Origin: JAAYTD01 sp964472015
GTDB taxonomy: Bacteria; Bacteroidota; Ignavibacteria; Kapaibacteriales; UBA2268
Assembly (NCBI GenBank): GCA_964472015.1
Contig: CAYYIP010000006.1
Coordinates: 1 to 64,000, forward strand
Direction of reading: 5' to 3'
Length of the DNA stretch: 64,000 nucleotides
In this document: positions 26,300-35,379 of the stretch, in pieces
Position numbering within the stretch: position 1 is the stretch's first letter
How the letters are laid out: each line of letters begins with the position of its first letter
The notes under the pieces: generated by a model
Databases searched by the model: none
The model's input: the letters and a program-made list of their open reading frames with translations, nothing else
Told to the model about the DNA's origin: nothing
Position numbers and translations under genes: made by a program

Positions 26300-27148
26300 A
26301 TGTTATCTATTAAATTAAAGAAATATTTTTTAAAAACAAAAACATATATATATATTGTATTATTATTTAATCTTATATTATTTTATATAGAAAGGCAAAT
26401 CCTAATAATCTATTGTTTAAGCCATTGGAAGCTAATCATTTAGAAGCTAGAATTGGTTCTTTTTATGAATTTGAAGATAATAAATTGCGATTGGATATAG
26501 GAAATTCTTTTGATTTTTATAAGTTTGATATAGATACAAATAATAAAATATCCATTGGTGCAGATTTTTTTATTTTATCACGTTTGCGTTCAGAAGGTAG
26601 AATGAAATTCCCTGTTGAAACAGCAGACTATTTTTTTGGAATCAATAGTTGTAGTAAATTTAAAATATTTGATTTAGATATGGCATCACGTTTACGTTTA
26701 GCACATATTTCTTCTCATTTGATTGATGGATACGTAAATAATAATAATGAATTTTTAAAATCTCCTTTTGTATATAGTAGAGAATTTATAGATATTATAT
26801 TTGCTTTTAATGAATATAAAAATTTAAGACCTTATATAGGTGGAACTTATATTTTTTCTACTATACCTAAAGATGTAAAAAGATTTTTTATAGAGTTAGG
26901 AATTGATTTTGACTATAATATATATAAGTTTATTTCTATTAAAGGTGGATATGATTTTAAATTGATAGGAGTGAAAAATAATTTATATATTAGGTTGTAA
27001 TTCGGTGCAAACAGGAGTAAAATTAAATATTTCAAATAATATAGGAATATCTTTTTTATATTACTATTATGTGGGATATAGTATACACGGTATGTTTTAT
27101 AATCAAAAAGATAATTATAATGGATTGGGTTTTCAAATAAATTATTAA
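26300..27148 (+). pseudogene. DUF1207-like outer membrane protein gene interrupted by two frameshifts
   Basis: An ATG at 26300, one base after the preceding stop, starts a signal-peptide-like sequence (MLSIKLKKYF, then a hydrophobic run) that stops at about 26441 in its own frame. The homologous body continues in the next frame from about 26392 (KANPNNLLFKP) to a stop at 27000, and the C-terminal strands resume in the original frame from about 26993 to the TAA at 27146 (QTGVKLNISNN ... GLGFQINY). One missing A in the run at 26391-26393 and one extra base near 26992 would explain both. The body has LRLAHISSHLIDGY and an SREFIDIIFAF segment like DUF1207 barrel proteins. Either a real pseudogene or two assembly errors in homopolymer-rich DNA. 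Confidence 0.75.
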
Positions 27149-27269
27149 ATTTTATTATATCTTATTCTTTATATCTTGAACTTTAACGATAACGATTTTA
27201 TTAAATTATATAATTTTCAATTATATATAAACTTACAATTTTATAAATTAAATATTATGGAGATATATT

Positions 27270-27743
27270 ATGCCTAATAGTTTAAATAGAGTTACATTAC
27301 TTGGCAATTTAGGACAAGATCCTGAAATAAAAACAACTTCAACAGGTTTAATGATTGCTAATTTAAGAATAGCAACTACAGAAAATTATAAAGATAAAGT
27401 TAGTGGTGAGTGGAAAGAAATAACTGAATGGCACCGTGTTACTTTATGGGATAATCTTGCAAAAATAGCCTATGATTATTTGCGTAAAGGTAATAAAGTA
27501 TATATAGAAGGTAAATTAAAATATGGTAGTTATGATGATAATACAGGTAGAAAGATATATACTACTGATATTTATGCAACAACTTTAATTATGTTATCAC
27601 CAAAAGATAGTAATATAGATGTTAGTTCTTCTTCGTCACAAAATATTGTAAACAATCCTTCTTATTCGCAAGGAAATGATATTGTAGAGCAATTAGCTGC
27701 CCATTTAACTCCTGATATGAATGATGAAGATGTTCCTTTTTAG
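27270..27743 (+). CDS. ssb: Single-stranded DNA-binding protein
   Basis: 157 residues. The OB fold starts NRVTLLGNLGQDPEI and contains TEWHRVTLWDNLAKIAYDYL and KVYIEGKLKYGSYDD, all typical. A serine/asparagine linker (112-140) leads to the acidic tip DEDVPF, which binds replication and repair partners such as exonuclease I and the clamp loader. GGAG lies seven bases before the ATG. The gene is free-standing, not linked to rpsF or rpsR as in many bacteria. Confidence 0.96.
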   Translation: MPNSLNRVTLLGNLGQDPEIKTTSTGLMIANLRIATTENYKDKVSGEWKEITEWHRVTLWDNLAKIAYDYLRKGNKVYIEGKLKYGSYDDNTGRKIYTTDIYATTLIMLSPKDSNIDVSSSSSQNIVNNPSYSQGNDIVEQLAAHLTPDMNDEDVPF

Positions 27744-27837
27744 ATTTTAGAAAATAAATGAAATTATTTCATTTAATAATTTTAATTTACTTTACTTGTT
27801 TTTATAAAAACTTATTACTTGTTATTATTATTTTGTT

Positions 27838-28959
27838 ATGGAGAAAGAAATAGCATCTATGAATAGACCTGAATGGGTACCAGAAAATAGTGGAAATGAA
27901 TTTACTACTTATGTTATGCCGGGAATTAATACAAAAGACGGTATATTAAATCCAAGAATAAAATTGGCAAAACGCAAGGTGTTGTCAGTAGATGATTATT
28001 ATAATGGTATAATAAGTCAAGATATTACTATTCTTTCAAAAGCAATAACTTTAATAGAAAGCAATTTCCCAGATCATATTTCAAAAGCTCAAGATGTATT
28101 GCAAAAAATATTACCACATACTGGGAAATCTATAAGAATAGGTATATCAGGACCACCTGGTGCAGGGAAAAGTACTACTATTGAAGCACTTGGAAGTTAT
28201 TTATGTAAACAAGGGTTAAAAGTTGCTGTTTTAGCAATAGATCCAAGTTCTACATTAACAAAGGGTTCTATTTTAGGTGATAAAACACGAATGGAATTGT
28301 TATCTCGTGAAAAAAATGCTTATATAAGACCTTCGCCGTCCGCAGGAACTCTTGGCGGAGTCGCTAGAAAAACAAGAGAAACTATTTTAGCGTGTGAAGC
28401 AGCTGGATATGATGTTATATTAATAGAAACAATTGGCGTTGGTCAAAGTGAAATAACTGTTCGTTCTATGGTCGATTTCTTTTTATTGATACTTATTCCC
28501 GGCTCCGGCGATGAATTACAAGGTATAAAGAAAGGTGTTGTTGAAATTTCTGATATGATAGCTATAAATAAAGCAGATGGAAGTAATATTCAATATGCAA
28601 ACATGACAAAAGTTCAATACAAACAAGCACTTAGTATGTTGCAAGCGGCTACACCTGGTTGGAAAACAAAAATTATAACTTATTCTGCTATTGATATCAA
28701 AAATAATGGAATTAGTAAAATTTGGACAGAAATTAACAATTTTGTAGAAATTGTAAAAAATAATGGTACTTTTTATAATCGTAGAAAACAACAAACTATC
28801 AATTGGGTATTTTCTATGGTAGAAGAAGAAATAAAAAACAGGTTTTATAATACTCCAAGTATTGCTAATATAATTCCTGATATAAAAAAACAAGTATTAA
28901 ATGGGACATCAACTCCTACAAATGCAGTTAATAAGTTATTAGACTTGTACTTTAAATAA
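27838..28959 (+). CDS. meaB: Methylmalonyl-CoA mutase-associated GTPase MeaB (ArgK family)
   Basis: 373 residues. G3E-family GTPase with P-loop GPPGAGKST (about 105-113), the switch region DPSSTLTKGSILGDKTRM, the family string RPSPSAGTLGGVARKTRE, ETIGVGQSE, and NKADG for guanine binding. It guards and reloads adenosylcobalamin of methylmalonyl-CoA mutase, so a B12-dependent propionate pathway is implied. The mutase genes are not in the window. The N-terminus has about 40 residues ahead of the usual first helix. The final acyl-CoA dehydrogenase gene at 63 kb could serve related acyl-CoA metabolism. Confidence 0.95.
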   Translation: MEKEIASMNRPEWVPENSGNEFTTYVMPGINTKDGILNPRIKLAKRKVLSVDDYYNGIISQDITILSKAITLIESNFPDHISKAQDVLQKILPHTGKSIRIGISGPPGAGKSTTIEALGSYLCKQGLKVAVLAIDPSSTLTKGSILGDKTRMELLSREKNAYIRPSPSAGTLGGVARKTRETILACEAAGYDVILIETIGVGQSEITVRSMVDFFLLILIPGSGDELQGIKKGVVEISDMIAINKADGSNIQYANMTKVQYKQALSMLQAATPGWKTKIITYSAIDIKNNGISKIWTEINNFVEIVKNNGTFYNRRKQQTINWVFSMVEEEIKNRFYNTPSIANIIPDIKKQVLNGTSTPTNAVNKLLDLYFK

Positions 28960-29102
28960 AATATATTTACAAAATTTATAATTAAAAGTTTAAATTGTGT
29001 TTTTATAATAGAACTGTCAATAATTATATATTTAGATTTTATATATTTAATTGATAATTTATTCATATCAAATGTGTAAAAAAAATCAAATATTTTTTTT
29101 TA

Positions 29103-29110
29103 TAATTTTG
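29103..29110 (+). promoter_or_regulatory. TAnnTTTG-like box upstream of the PorE-like gene
   Basis: TAATTTTG about 90 bp before the ATG matches the -7 consensus. Weak evidence because similar strings are frequent here. Confidence 0.3.
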
Positions 29111-29199
29111 TTTATTTAAAAAAAATGAGTTATATTGAATTTTATAAAAAGTAAATAAATTTGAAAAATAATATGTTATAAAAAATATAAGGAAATGTA

Positions 29200-31887
29200 A
29201 TGTATAGAATCACTACAAGATTTATGTTTTTGCTACTAATTGTGGCATTATATATTCCGAATTTGTTCGCGGGTGAGGTTATTAAAAATGCTAATAATAC
29301 CTCTAATGATATGCTTATAGCACAAGTGAATAAATCAGATAAGTATTTATATGGATTACATATAGATGCACCAGACGGTGCAAAAAAAGGAGCAGGTATA
29401 GCTACTAATCCAAAAATTAAAATTATTAATTTAGGACCAATTGTTAATACAGAATTTGATGATTATGCTCCTACTGTAACAGGTGATGGTAAAACTATAT
29501 ATTTCGTGTCTAATCGTTCAGGTTCTAAAAGGACCCCACATTCAAAAAATTCGACAGATTTTTGGGCTATAAAAAAGGAGAATAGAATTGATACTGTATT
29601 TAATTTTAGTCCTTTTAATATTGATGAAACTGTTGATAATGATCAATTAGGTACAAATACAATTCTTAATGAAGGTGTTGCTACTATTAGTTCTGACGGT
29701 AAAACTTTATATTTTACAGGTTGTAATAGACCTGATGGATATGGTGATTGCGATATATATAAGGTCGTACTAGATGGTGATATTTGGGGACGTCCTGTAA
29801 ATTTAGGAAAAAATGTTAATTCTGAATATTTTGATTCGCAACCTTCTGTTTCACCAGACGGAAGTAAGTTATATTTTGTTTCTACAAGAAAAGGTCCTAA
29901 TAGCAGTGGCAATAATAAATATGAAGATATGGATATTTGGTGTTGTGATTGGGATGATGATATGGATGAATGGAAACCTGCAGTAAATATCAAAGCTATT
30001 AATACTAGAGGAAAAGATTGTTCACCTTTTATTTGTAGTGACGGTAGGACTTTAATATTCTCATCAGATTCTCATTCACCAAACTATGGTGGACTTGATT
30101 TTTATTTAACAGAATATAATCCTTCTACAAAAAGTTGGAGTACACCAACTAACTTAGGAAAACCATTAAATAGTAATAATGATGATCAATTTATTTCTAT
30201 GCCAGCAGCAGGTGATATAATTTATTTCTCATCAGCAAGAAATGATTTAAGAGCTAGCACAGATAGAAAATATTCTGATTTAGATCTATATGCTGCTGTT
30301 GTTCCTACTTACAAAAGAACTGTTCTTATTACTGGTAAAGTTGTTGATGAATGTACAGGTGACTTAATTTTTGCAAATATAATTTTAAAAAATACTATTA
30401 CTAATAAAATAGATACAATTCAATTAAATTCTTCAAATTCTGAATTTTCTTATGTTGTAGGTTATGATGGATTTGGAGAAGATGACGAATGGGCAGATTT
30501 TACTAATATTGATATTACTTCTGTCCATCCAAAATTTGGTTCAAAAACAGTTAAGCAAGAAGTTAAGAGATATCCTGTACTTGAAGATAAAGAGGAAGCT
30601 GCAAAACATGCAGAACATATTCAAATTACTATTCCTATGGGAGAACGCCCAAGAATTGTACCACAAGTTGTAGAAGCTGAATATATTAAAAAATCAAAAA
30701 TTACAAAACCTAATTTAGCTAATTTCAAAGGTCTTGTAATGGAAGAAATTTTAAACTGGAGTTTACATCCACTTTTAACTTATGTATTCTTTGATGAAGG
30801 CAGTTCTAAATTTCCAAGTAGATATAAATTATTTAAAACTCCAGAGGAAACAAGAATCTTTACCGATACTACTATAATAGGTGCTACTTTAGATAAATAT
30901 TATCATATTTTAAATATATTTGGCTTTAGATTAAATCGTCATCCAGATGTAAAAATAGAAATTGTTGGATGTAATGATGCTGTAAATCCTGGAGAAAAAC
31001 GTGAGGGACTTTCTAAAGAACGTGCAGATAATGTTTATAATTATTTGAAAGATATTTGGAAAATAAGTCCTGATAGAATGAAACTTACATATAGAAATTT
31101 ACCAGAAAGTCCATCTAATGTAAAAGATAGTCTTGGACAGATAGAGAATAGACGTGTAGAAATTATTTGTAATGAATGGGAAGTATTTAAGCCTGTATTT
31201 GATAAAGATCTTGCTACTTTACCACAACCGGATAATATGGTATTCCAATTATTTAATGGTATTGATAATAATATTGTTGCTAGTAGGAAAATCGTTATTA
31301 AACGTGGAAATAAAGAATGGATAACACTTAATAAAATTGGTATAACTGAAAGTACTTATACGTGGGATTGGACTAATGAAGATGGACAGTATCCTACTGA
31401 TAATGAATCTTATGTTGCTCAAATGTTTGTTACTACTAAATCAGGTGCAGTTTGTTCCTCTGATCCAGTTGAGATACCTACTTTACAAGTTTCAACTCAA
31501 GAACGTATTATTGCTACTGGTGAAGGTAAAACTCGTGAAAACTATAGTTTGATTCTTTTCCAATTTGGTAGTGCAGAGGCTGGTCCTGTTAATGAACGTG
31601 TGATGAGAGATTATGTTTATAATCGTGTAATTCCAACTTCTGAAATTCAAGTTATTGGACATACAGATATAGTTGGTCTTTTTGACTATAACGTTAAATT
31701 ATCTTCAAGACGTGCTAATACTGTAAGAACTGGTATTCATAAACAATCAAAAGGTCAATACAAAGCTCTTAATGTAAAAGGTGTTGGTCCCGAAGATCCT
31801 ATTTATCCAAATGATATTCCAGAAGGAAGATTCTATAATAGAACAGTACAAGTTCTTATTGAATCAATTATTACTTCTGTACAATAA
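29200..31887 (+). CDS. PorE-like PD40 propeller, CRD-like and twin OmpA-domain protein
   Basis: 895 residues. Signal peptide 1-25 (no lipobox cysteine). Residues about 80-365 hold PD40/WD40-like propeller blades, each with a SPDG- or SxDGKTLYF-type turn followed by S-R. A carboxypeptidase-regulatory-like domain follows (VLITGKVVDECTG, 373-460). Then come an OmpA-like region (527-665; YVFFDEGSSKFP, NRRVEII), an Ig/FlgD-like linker (about 670-770), and a second OmpA-like domain (781-890; LFQFGSAEAG, VIGHTDIVG). PD40-CRD-OmpA is the order of PorE, a peptidoglycan-binding component of the type IX secretion system; PorE's N-terminal TPR is absent here. AAGGAAATGTA precedes the ATG. A general OmpA/Pal envelope anchor is the alternative. 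Confidence 0.85.
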   Translation: MYRITTRFMFLLLIVALYIPNLFAGEVIKNANNTSNDMLIAQVNKSDKYLYGLHIDAPDGAKKGAGIATNPKIKIINLGPIVNTEFDDYAPTVTGDGKTIYFVSNRSGSKRTPHSKNSTDFWAIKKENRIDTVFNFSPFNIDETVDNDQLGTNTILNEGVATISSDGKTLYFTGCNRPDGYGDCDIYKVVLDGDIWGRPVNLGKNVNSEYFDSQPSVSPDGSKLYFVSTRKGPNSSGNNKYEDMDIWCCDWDDDMDEWKPAVNIKAINTRGKDCSPFICSDGRTLIFSSDSHSPNYGGLDFYLTEYNPSTKSWSTPTNLGKPLNSNNDDQFISMPAAGDIIYFSSARNDLRASTDRKYSDLDLYAAVVPTYKRTVLITGKVVDECTGDLIFANIILKNTITNKIDTIQLNSSNSEFSYVVGYDGFGEDDEWADFTNIDITSVHPKFGSKTVKQEVKRYPVLEDKEEAAKHAEHIQITIPMGERPRIVPQVVEAEYIKKSKITKPNLANFKGLVMEEILNWSLHPLLTYVFFDEGSSKFPSRYKLFKTPEETRIFTDTTIIGATLDKYYHILNIFGFRLNRHPDVKIEIVGCNDAVNPGEKREGLSKERADNVYNYLKDIWKISPDRMKLTYRNLPESPSNVKDSLGQIENRRVEIICNEWEVFKPVFDKDLATLPQPDNMVFQLFNGIDNNIVASRKIVIKRGNKEWITLNKIGITESTYTWDWTNEDGQYPTDNESYVAQMFVTTKSGAVCSSDPVEIPTLQVSTQERIIATGEGKTRENYSLILFQFGSAEAGPVNERVMRDYVYNRVIPTSEIQVIGHTDIVGLFDYNVKLSSRRANTVRTGIHKQSKGQYKALNVKGVGPEDPIYPNDIPEGRFYNRTVQVLIESIITSVQ

Positions 31888-31933
31888 TAATATATTATTT
31901 AGATTTATTAGATTTATATAATAGTTAAAAAAT

Positions 31934-31976
31934 AAAAAGAAAGGTATCTACAAAAGATACCTTTCTTTTTATTTTT
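31934..31976. terminator. Strong bidirectional terminator between PorE-like gene and tyrS
   Basis: A 16-bp perfect stem (31934-31949 with 31955-31970) with the core AAAGGTATCT and a 5-nt loop, A-run before and T-run after. Serves both convergent genes. Confidence 0.85.
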
Positions 31977-32009
31977 AATATGATGATAAATAAAATAATT
32001 TATAATATT

Positions 32010-33221
32010 TTATTTATATATGACATTTAAAAATTTTCGTTTACCAACTTTTACTAATTTTTGCTCTTTTATATTTATTTTTTCCATATAATTATTTATT
32101 TTTTTACCATCTATACTAACTCCACCTTGTTCTATTAAACGTCTTGCTTCTTTTTTAGACGGTGCTAATTTTGTTATGTATAATAAATCAATGATAATTA
32201 TTTCTTGTTCATTTAATTCAAAAATATCAATATTGTCAGGTAATTCTTTATTTTTAAATATTCTTTCAAATTCTTCAAAAGCATTTTCGCTTTCTATCTT
32301 TCCGTAATAAATAGAGACAACTCGTTTAGCTACATCTATTTTTGCATCACGAGGATGAATTGTCCCATTTCCTAAGCCTTCTTTAGTTTTGTTAACTGTA
32401 TCATAATTAGCTAAAGCTGCATATTGTAGATATCTAATTATCATATTGTCAGGAATAGACATTATTTTTCCAAATATATCACGTGGTGTATCTGTTAGTG
32501 CTATATAATTATCTAATGATTTACTCATTTTTTCAATACCGTCTGTTCCTTCTAAAAGTGGCATAGTAAGAATACATTGTGGTTCTTTGCCATATGCTTT
32601 TTGTATTTCACGTCCAACTATTAAATTAAATTTTTGATCTGTGCCTCCAAGTTCTACATCTGAATTTATTACATATGAATCATAAGCTTGTGCTAAAGGA
32701 TACATAAATTCATGTAGAGATATAGGTTGATTAGATTTATAACGTTTAGAAAAATCATCACGTTCTAATAATTGTGCAACAGTATATTTTGCAGATAAAT
32801 GTATAACATCTGCAAACTTTAATTTTGATAACCATTCTGTATTCCATTTAACACTTAGTCGCTGTTTATCAAGTATTATTGTTGCTTGTTCTAAATAGGA
32901 CATTCCATTTATTTTAGTTTCTTCTTGTGTTAATTGTGGTCTAGTTTTAGATTTTCCCGTTGGATCACCTATCATTCCAGTAAAATCACCAATTATAAGT
33001 ATTGCATTATGTCCAAAATCTTGAAATTGACGTAACTTATGAAGTACTACTGCATGTCCTATATGTAAATCAGGCTTACTTGGATCAGCACCTAGTTTTA
33101 TATTTAGTGGCTTTTTGTTTTTAATTGATAGTTCTATTTTTTTTGCTAACTCTTCTTCTGGTAATAATTCTATTGCCCCAGTTTTAAAGGCATCCATTTG
33201 TTCATTTGTAGTTGCGAACAT
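32010..33221 (-). CDS. tyrS: Tyrosyl-tRNA synthetase
   Basis: 403 residues, class I synthetase. The HIGH motif is at 53-56 (DLHIGHAVVL), the KMSKS loop at 231-235, and the C-terminal S4 domain (about 345-400; APSKKEARRLIEQGGVSI) binds tRNA. YTVAQLLERDDFSKR and the tyrosine pocket DSYVINSDVELGGTDQ are intact. The sequence is of the type 2 (TyrRZ-like) group, with KMSKS rather than KFGKT. Normal length; the ATG at 33221 is the family start. Confidence 0.96.
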   Translation of the reverse strand: MFATTNEQMDAFKTGAIELLPEEELAKKIELSIKNKKPLNIKLGADPSKPDLHIGHAVVLHKLRQFQDFGHNAILIIGDFTGMIGDPTGKSKTRPQLTQEETKINGMSYLEQATIILDKQRLSVKWNTEWLSKLKFADVIHLSAKYTVAQLLERDDFSKRYKSNQPISLHEFMYPLAQAYDSYVINSDVELGGTDQKFNLIVGREIQKAYGKEPQCILTMPLLEGTDGIEKMSKSLDNYIALTDTPRDIFGKIMSIPDNMIIRYLQYAALANYDTVNKTKEGLGNGTIHPRDAKIDVAKRVVSIYYGKIESENAFEEFERIFKNKELPDNIDIFELNEQEIIIIDLLYITKLAPSKKEARRLIEQGGVSIDGKKINNYMEKINIKEQKLVKVGKRKFLNVIYK

Positions 33222-33284
33222 TTTTTTATAATTTTTATTTGTTATGAAAAAATTTATTTTATATTATTAAATTAATAAAAATTA

Positions 33285-35294
33285 TTAATTATATTCTTCT
33301 GGAAATAAAATAATAAAGTTTTTATTCTTTTCTGGTTTTGTAACGAGTTGCAATATACGCTCAGTTGATATATCAAATGATATACTTTTATTACGTCCCG
33401 AAATTATGAATATTAATGAATTTTTGTTATAAATATTTTCTAAAATATTAATTAGTTCTTGTTCAGAGTTAGAAATATGATATTCTGCACTTGTATTTAT
33501 ATTTAATTCAATGGATATTTTTTGTAATGTGTTACAAGTTATTTGGTTACTAATAAATACTGCTTTAAAAGAAGCATTTTTTGTTAAAGAGTTTATAAAA
33601 AATAACCATTTTTTAAATCCTTTTTCAAATTCTGCATTTTTTGGAACTGTTATAATTAATTTTGAAAAAATATTTACAGATTGATTTATATGACATACTA
33701 ATGTTTGTAAACTAGTATGTTCTAATATAGTATCTATATTACTCCCTAGTATATCAAATTTTGTTTTTTGTCCAGTCCATCCAATAATTAATGTCGTTGC
33801 CATTAATTCTTTTGTTGCTCTTAAAATTCCAGATACAGGATTAGTATCTATACGGGTTGTTGGCTGAAATTGTATGTATTTTGGATACGAATTTTGTATT
33901 AATTTTTCTAGTATTGTTTTATTTGTTGTTATTGTTTGTTTATATTCTGTATTTTCAGTTATAACTGCTAGTGGATATATTATACTTTGAGTATTAAGAT
34001 TAAATTGCATTGCAGCTATATCTAGTAATTTATTTATATTATTTGGATTTGCATAAGGGACTAATATTTTTTCTGTTAATTCTTCTTCTGTATCTATTAT
34101 ATTAGATTTACTTAATATTAATTTACGACATGCTTTTTCTGTTACAATAGAACCTATTATACAAGAAGTTGCAATTAATAAAACAGAAGCGTTTAATATA
34201 TGACTGCTTATCAAGTTTTCTGTAAAACATACAATTGTAACTGCTATTACTGCAGCTGCTCGTGTACTTGATAATCCAAAAAGCAAATATATTTCATTTT
34301 TATTAAAATTAAATATTTTTCCTGTTATATAGGAAGCTAAATATTTAGAAGTAATTGCTATAATTACAAGCATTGATGAAAATAGTATTATATTAGTATT
34401 TTCAAAAATTAATTTAAAATTTACAAGTGTTCCTACAAAGAATAAAAAGCAAGGAATAAATATAGAGTTTCCTATAAATTTTAAGTTTGTCATTAAAGAA
34501 GACGTTTTTGGTATGTATCGATTTAATGTTATTCCAGCTAAAAATGCACCTATAATCCCTTCTAATCCAACTAAATAAGCTAATGTTGCAGATAAGAACA
34601 CTAAAGATAATATTAATAAAAAAAACAAATAATTATCATCTTCAAATTTTGTGAATATTTTTTTTACTATATATGGGAATAAGAAAGTTACTATTAACAT
34701 GAATGAAATTATATTTAATATTAACTTAGATATATAAGTAATAGTTAATGGGCTTTTATGACTTGTAACGATAATTCCAATTGCAAATAAAATAAGAGCA
34801 TCAGATATAATTGTTCCTCCTATAGCAGTTATTGAACTGCGATTGTTAGTGAGTCCAAAACGACTTACTATAGGATATGCAACTAAGGTTTGAGTTGAAA
34901 ATATAAGTGATATTAGTATTGATTTTAATAAAGATATATCAAAAAAGAAAAAGAGTATTATAAATAATATTGTTGACGGCAATGTTGCAGTTATAAAACC
35001 AGAAAATATACTTGCTTGTTTATTTTTTTTTAGTTGATTGAAATCAAGTTCTATTCCTGCAAGAAAAATTATAAATATTAATCCTATTTCGCTCAATATC
35101 TTTATTCCATCATTAATAGGAATTATACCAAAACCATTAGGACCGATTATAGCACCAAAAACAATTAATCCTATTATAGAAGGTATCCTTAAAGCTTTAG
35201 ATATAATTGGAGCTATTAATAATATTATAAATAAAATTGTTATAATAAGAAGAATATTTGTAAAAGGAAGATTTAATTTGTCAAGATTTATCAT
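33285..35294 (-). CDS. Cation:proton antiporter (CPA2) with C-terminal USP-like region
   Basis: 669 residues. The first ~390 form 11-12 membrane helices of the Na+/H+ exchanger domain, including IGLIFIIFLAGIELDF, a broken-helix segment near GLTNNRSSITAIGGTIISDA with conserved acidic residue, and LEGIIGAFLAGI. The soluble tail (about 400-669) has two weak universal-stress-like halves (EKILVPYANPNN; TTLIIGWTGQKTKFD). KefB/GerN-type Na+ or K+ efflux for pH and ion control is likely. The USP-like tail may sense nucleotide. It is 63 bp upstream of tyrS on the same strand, but separated from ddl by a hairpin. Confidence 0.88.
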   Translation of the reverse strand: MINLDKLNLPFTNILLIITILFIILLIAPIISKALRIPSIIGLIVFGAIIGPNGFGIIPINDGIKILSEIGLIFIIFLAGIELDFNQLKKNKQASIFSGFITATLPSTILFIILFFFFDISLLKSILISLIFSTQTLVAYPIVSRFGLTNNRSSITAIGGTIISDALILFAIGIIVTSHKSPLTITYISKLILNIISFMLIVTFLFPYIVKKIFTKFEDDNYLFFLLILSLVFLSATLAYLVGLEGIIGAFLAGITLNRYIPKTSSLMTNLKFIGNSIFIPCFLFFVGTLVNFKLIFENTNIILFSSMLVIIAITSKYLASYITGKIFNFNKNEIYLLFGLSSTRAAAVIAVTIVCFTENLISSHILNASVLLIATSCIIGSIVTEKACRKLILSKSNIIDTEEELTEKILVPYANPNNINKLLDIAAMQFNLNTQSIIYPLAVITENTEYKQTITTNKTILEKLIQNSYPKYIQFQPTTRIDTNPVSGILRATKELMATTLIIGWTGQKTKFDILGSNIDTILEHTSLQTLVCHINQSVNIFSKLIITVPKNAEFEKGFKKWLFFINSLTKNASFKAVFISNQITCNTLQKISIELNINTSAEYHISNSEQELINILENIYNKNSLIFIISGRNKSISFDISTERILQLVTKPEKNKNFIILFPEEYN

Positions 35295-35335
35295 AATGCT
35301 TTATTATTAAGTGCTTGGTAAATAATGGCAAAATT

Positions 35336-35373
35336 AAATTAATAATGATATAAAATAATATCATTGTTAATTT
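35336..35373 (-). terminator. Terminator hairpin downstream of ddl
   Basis: 16-bp stem between 35336-35351 and 35358-35373 with one G-U pair and a 6-nt loop, just 7 bp after the ddl stop. Minus-strand RNA runs into U-rich sequence after it. Separates the grpE-dnaJ-ddl group from the antiporter gene. Confidence 0.65.
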
Positions 35374-35379
35374 ATATAT

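Noticed and set aside
28516..29066. Long minus-strand frames opposite meaB
   Set aside because: They are low-complexity, Ile/Phe/Asn-rich translations antisense to a well-supported GTPase gene and match nothing.
29643..29993. 116-codon minus-strand frame inside the PorE-like gene
   Set aside because: Lies within the PD40 repeats; its regularity reflects the repeat on the coding strand.
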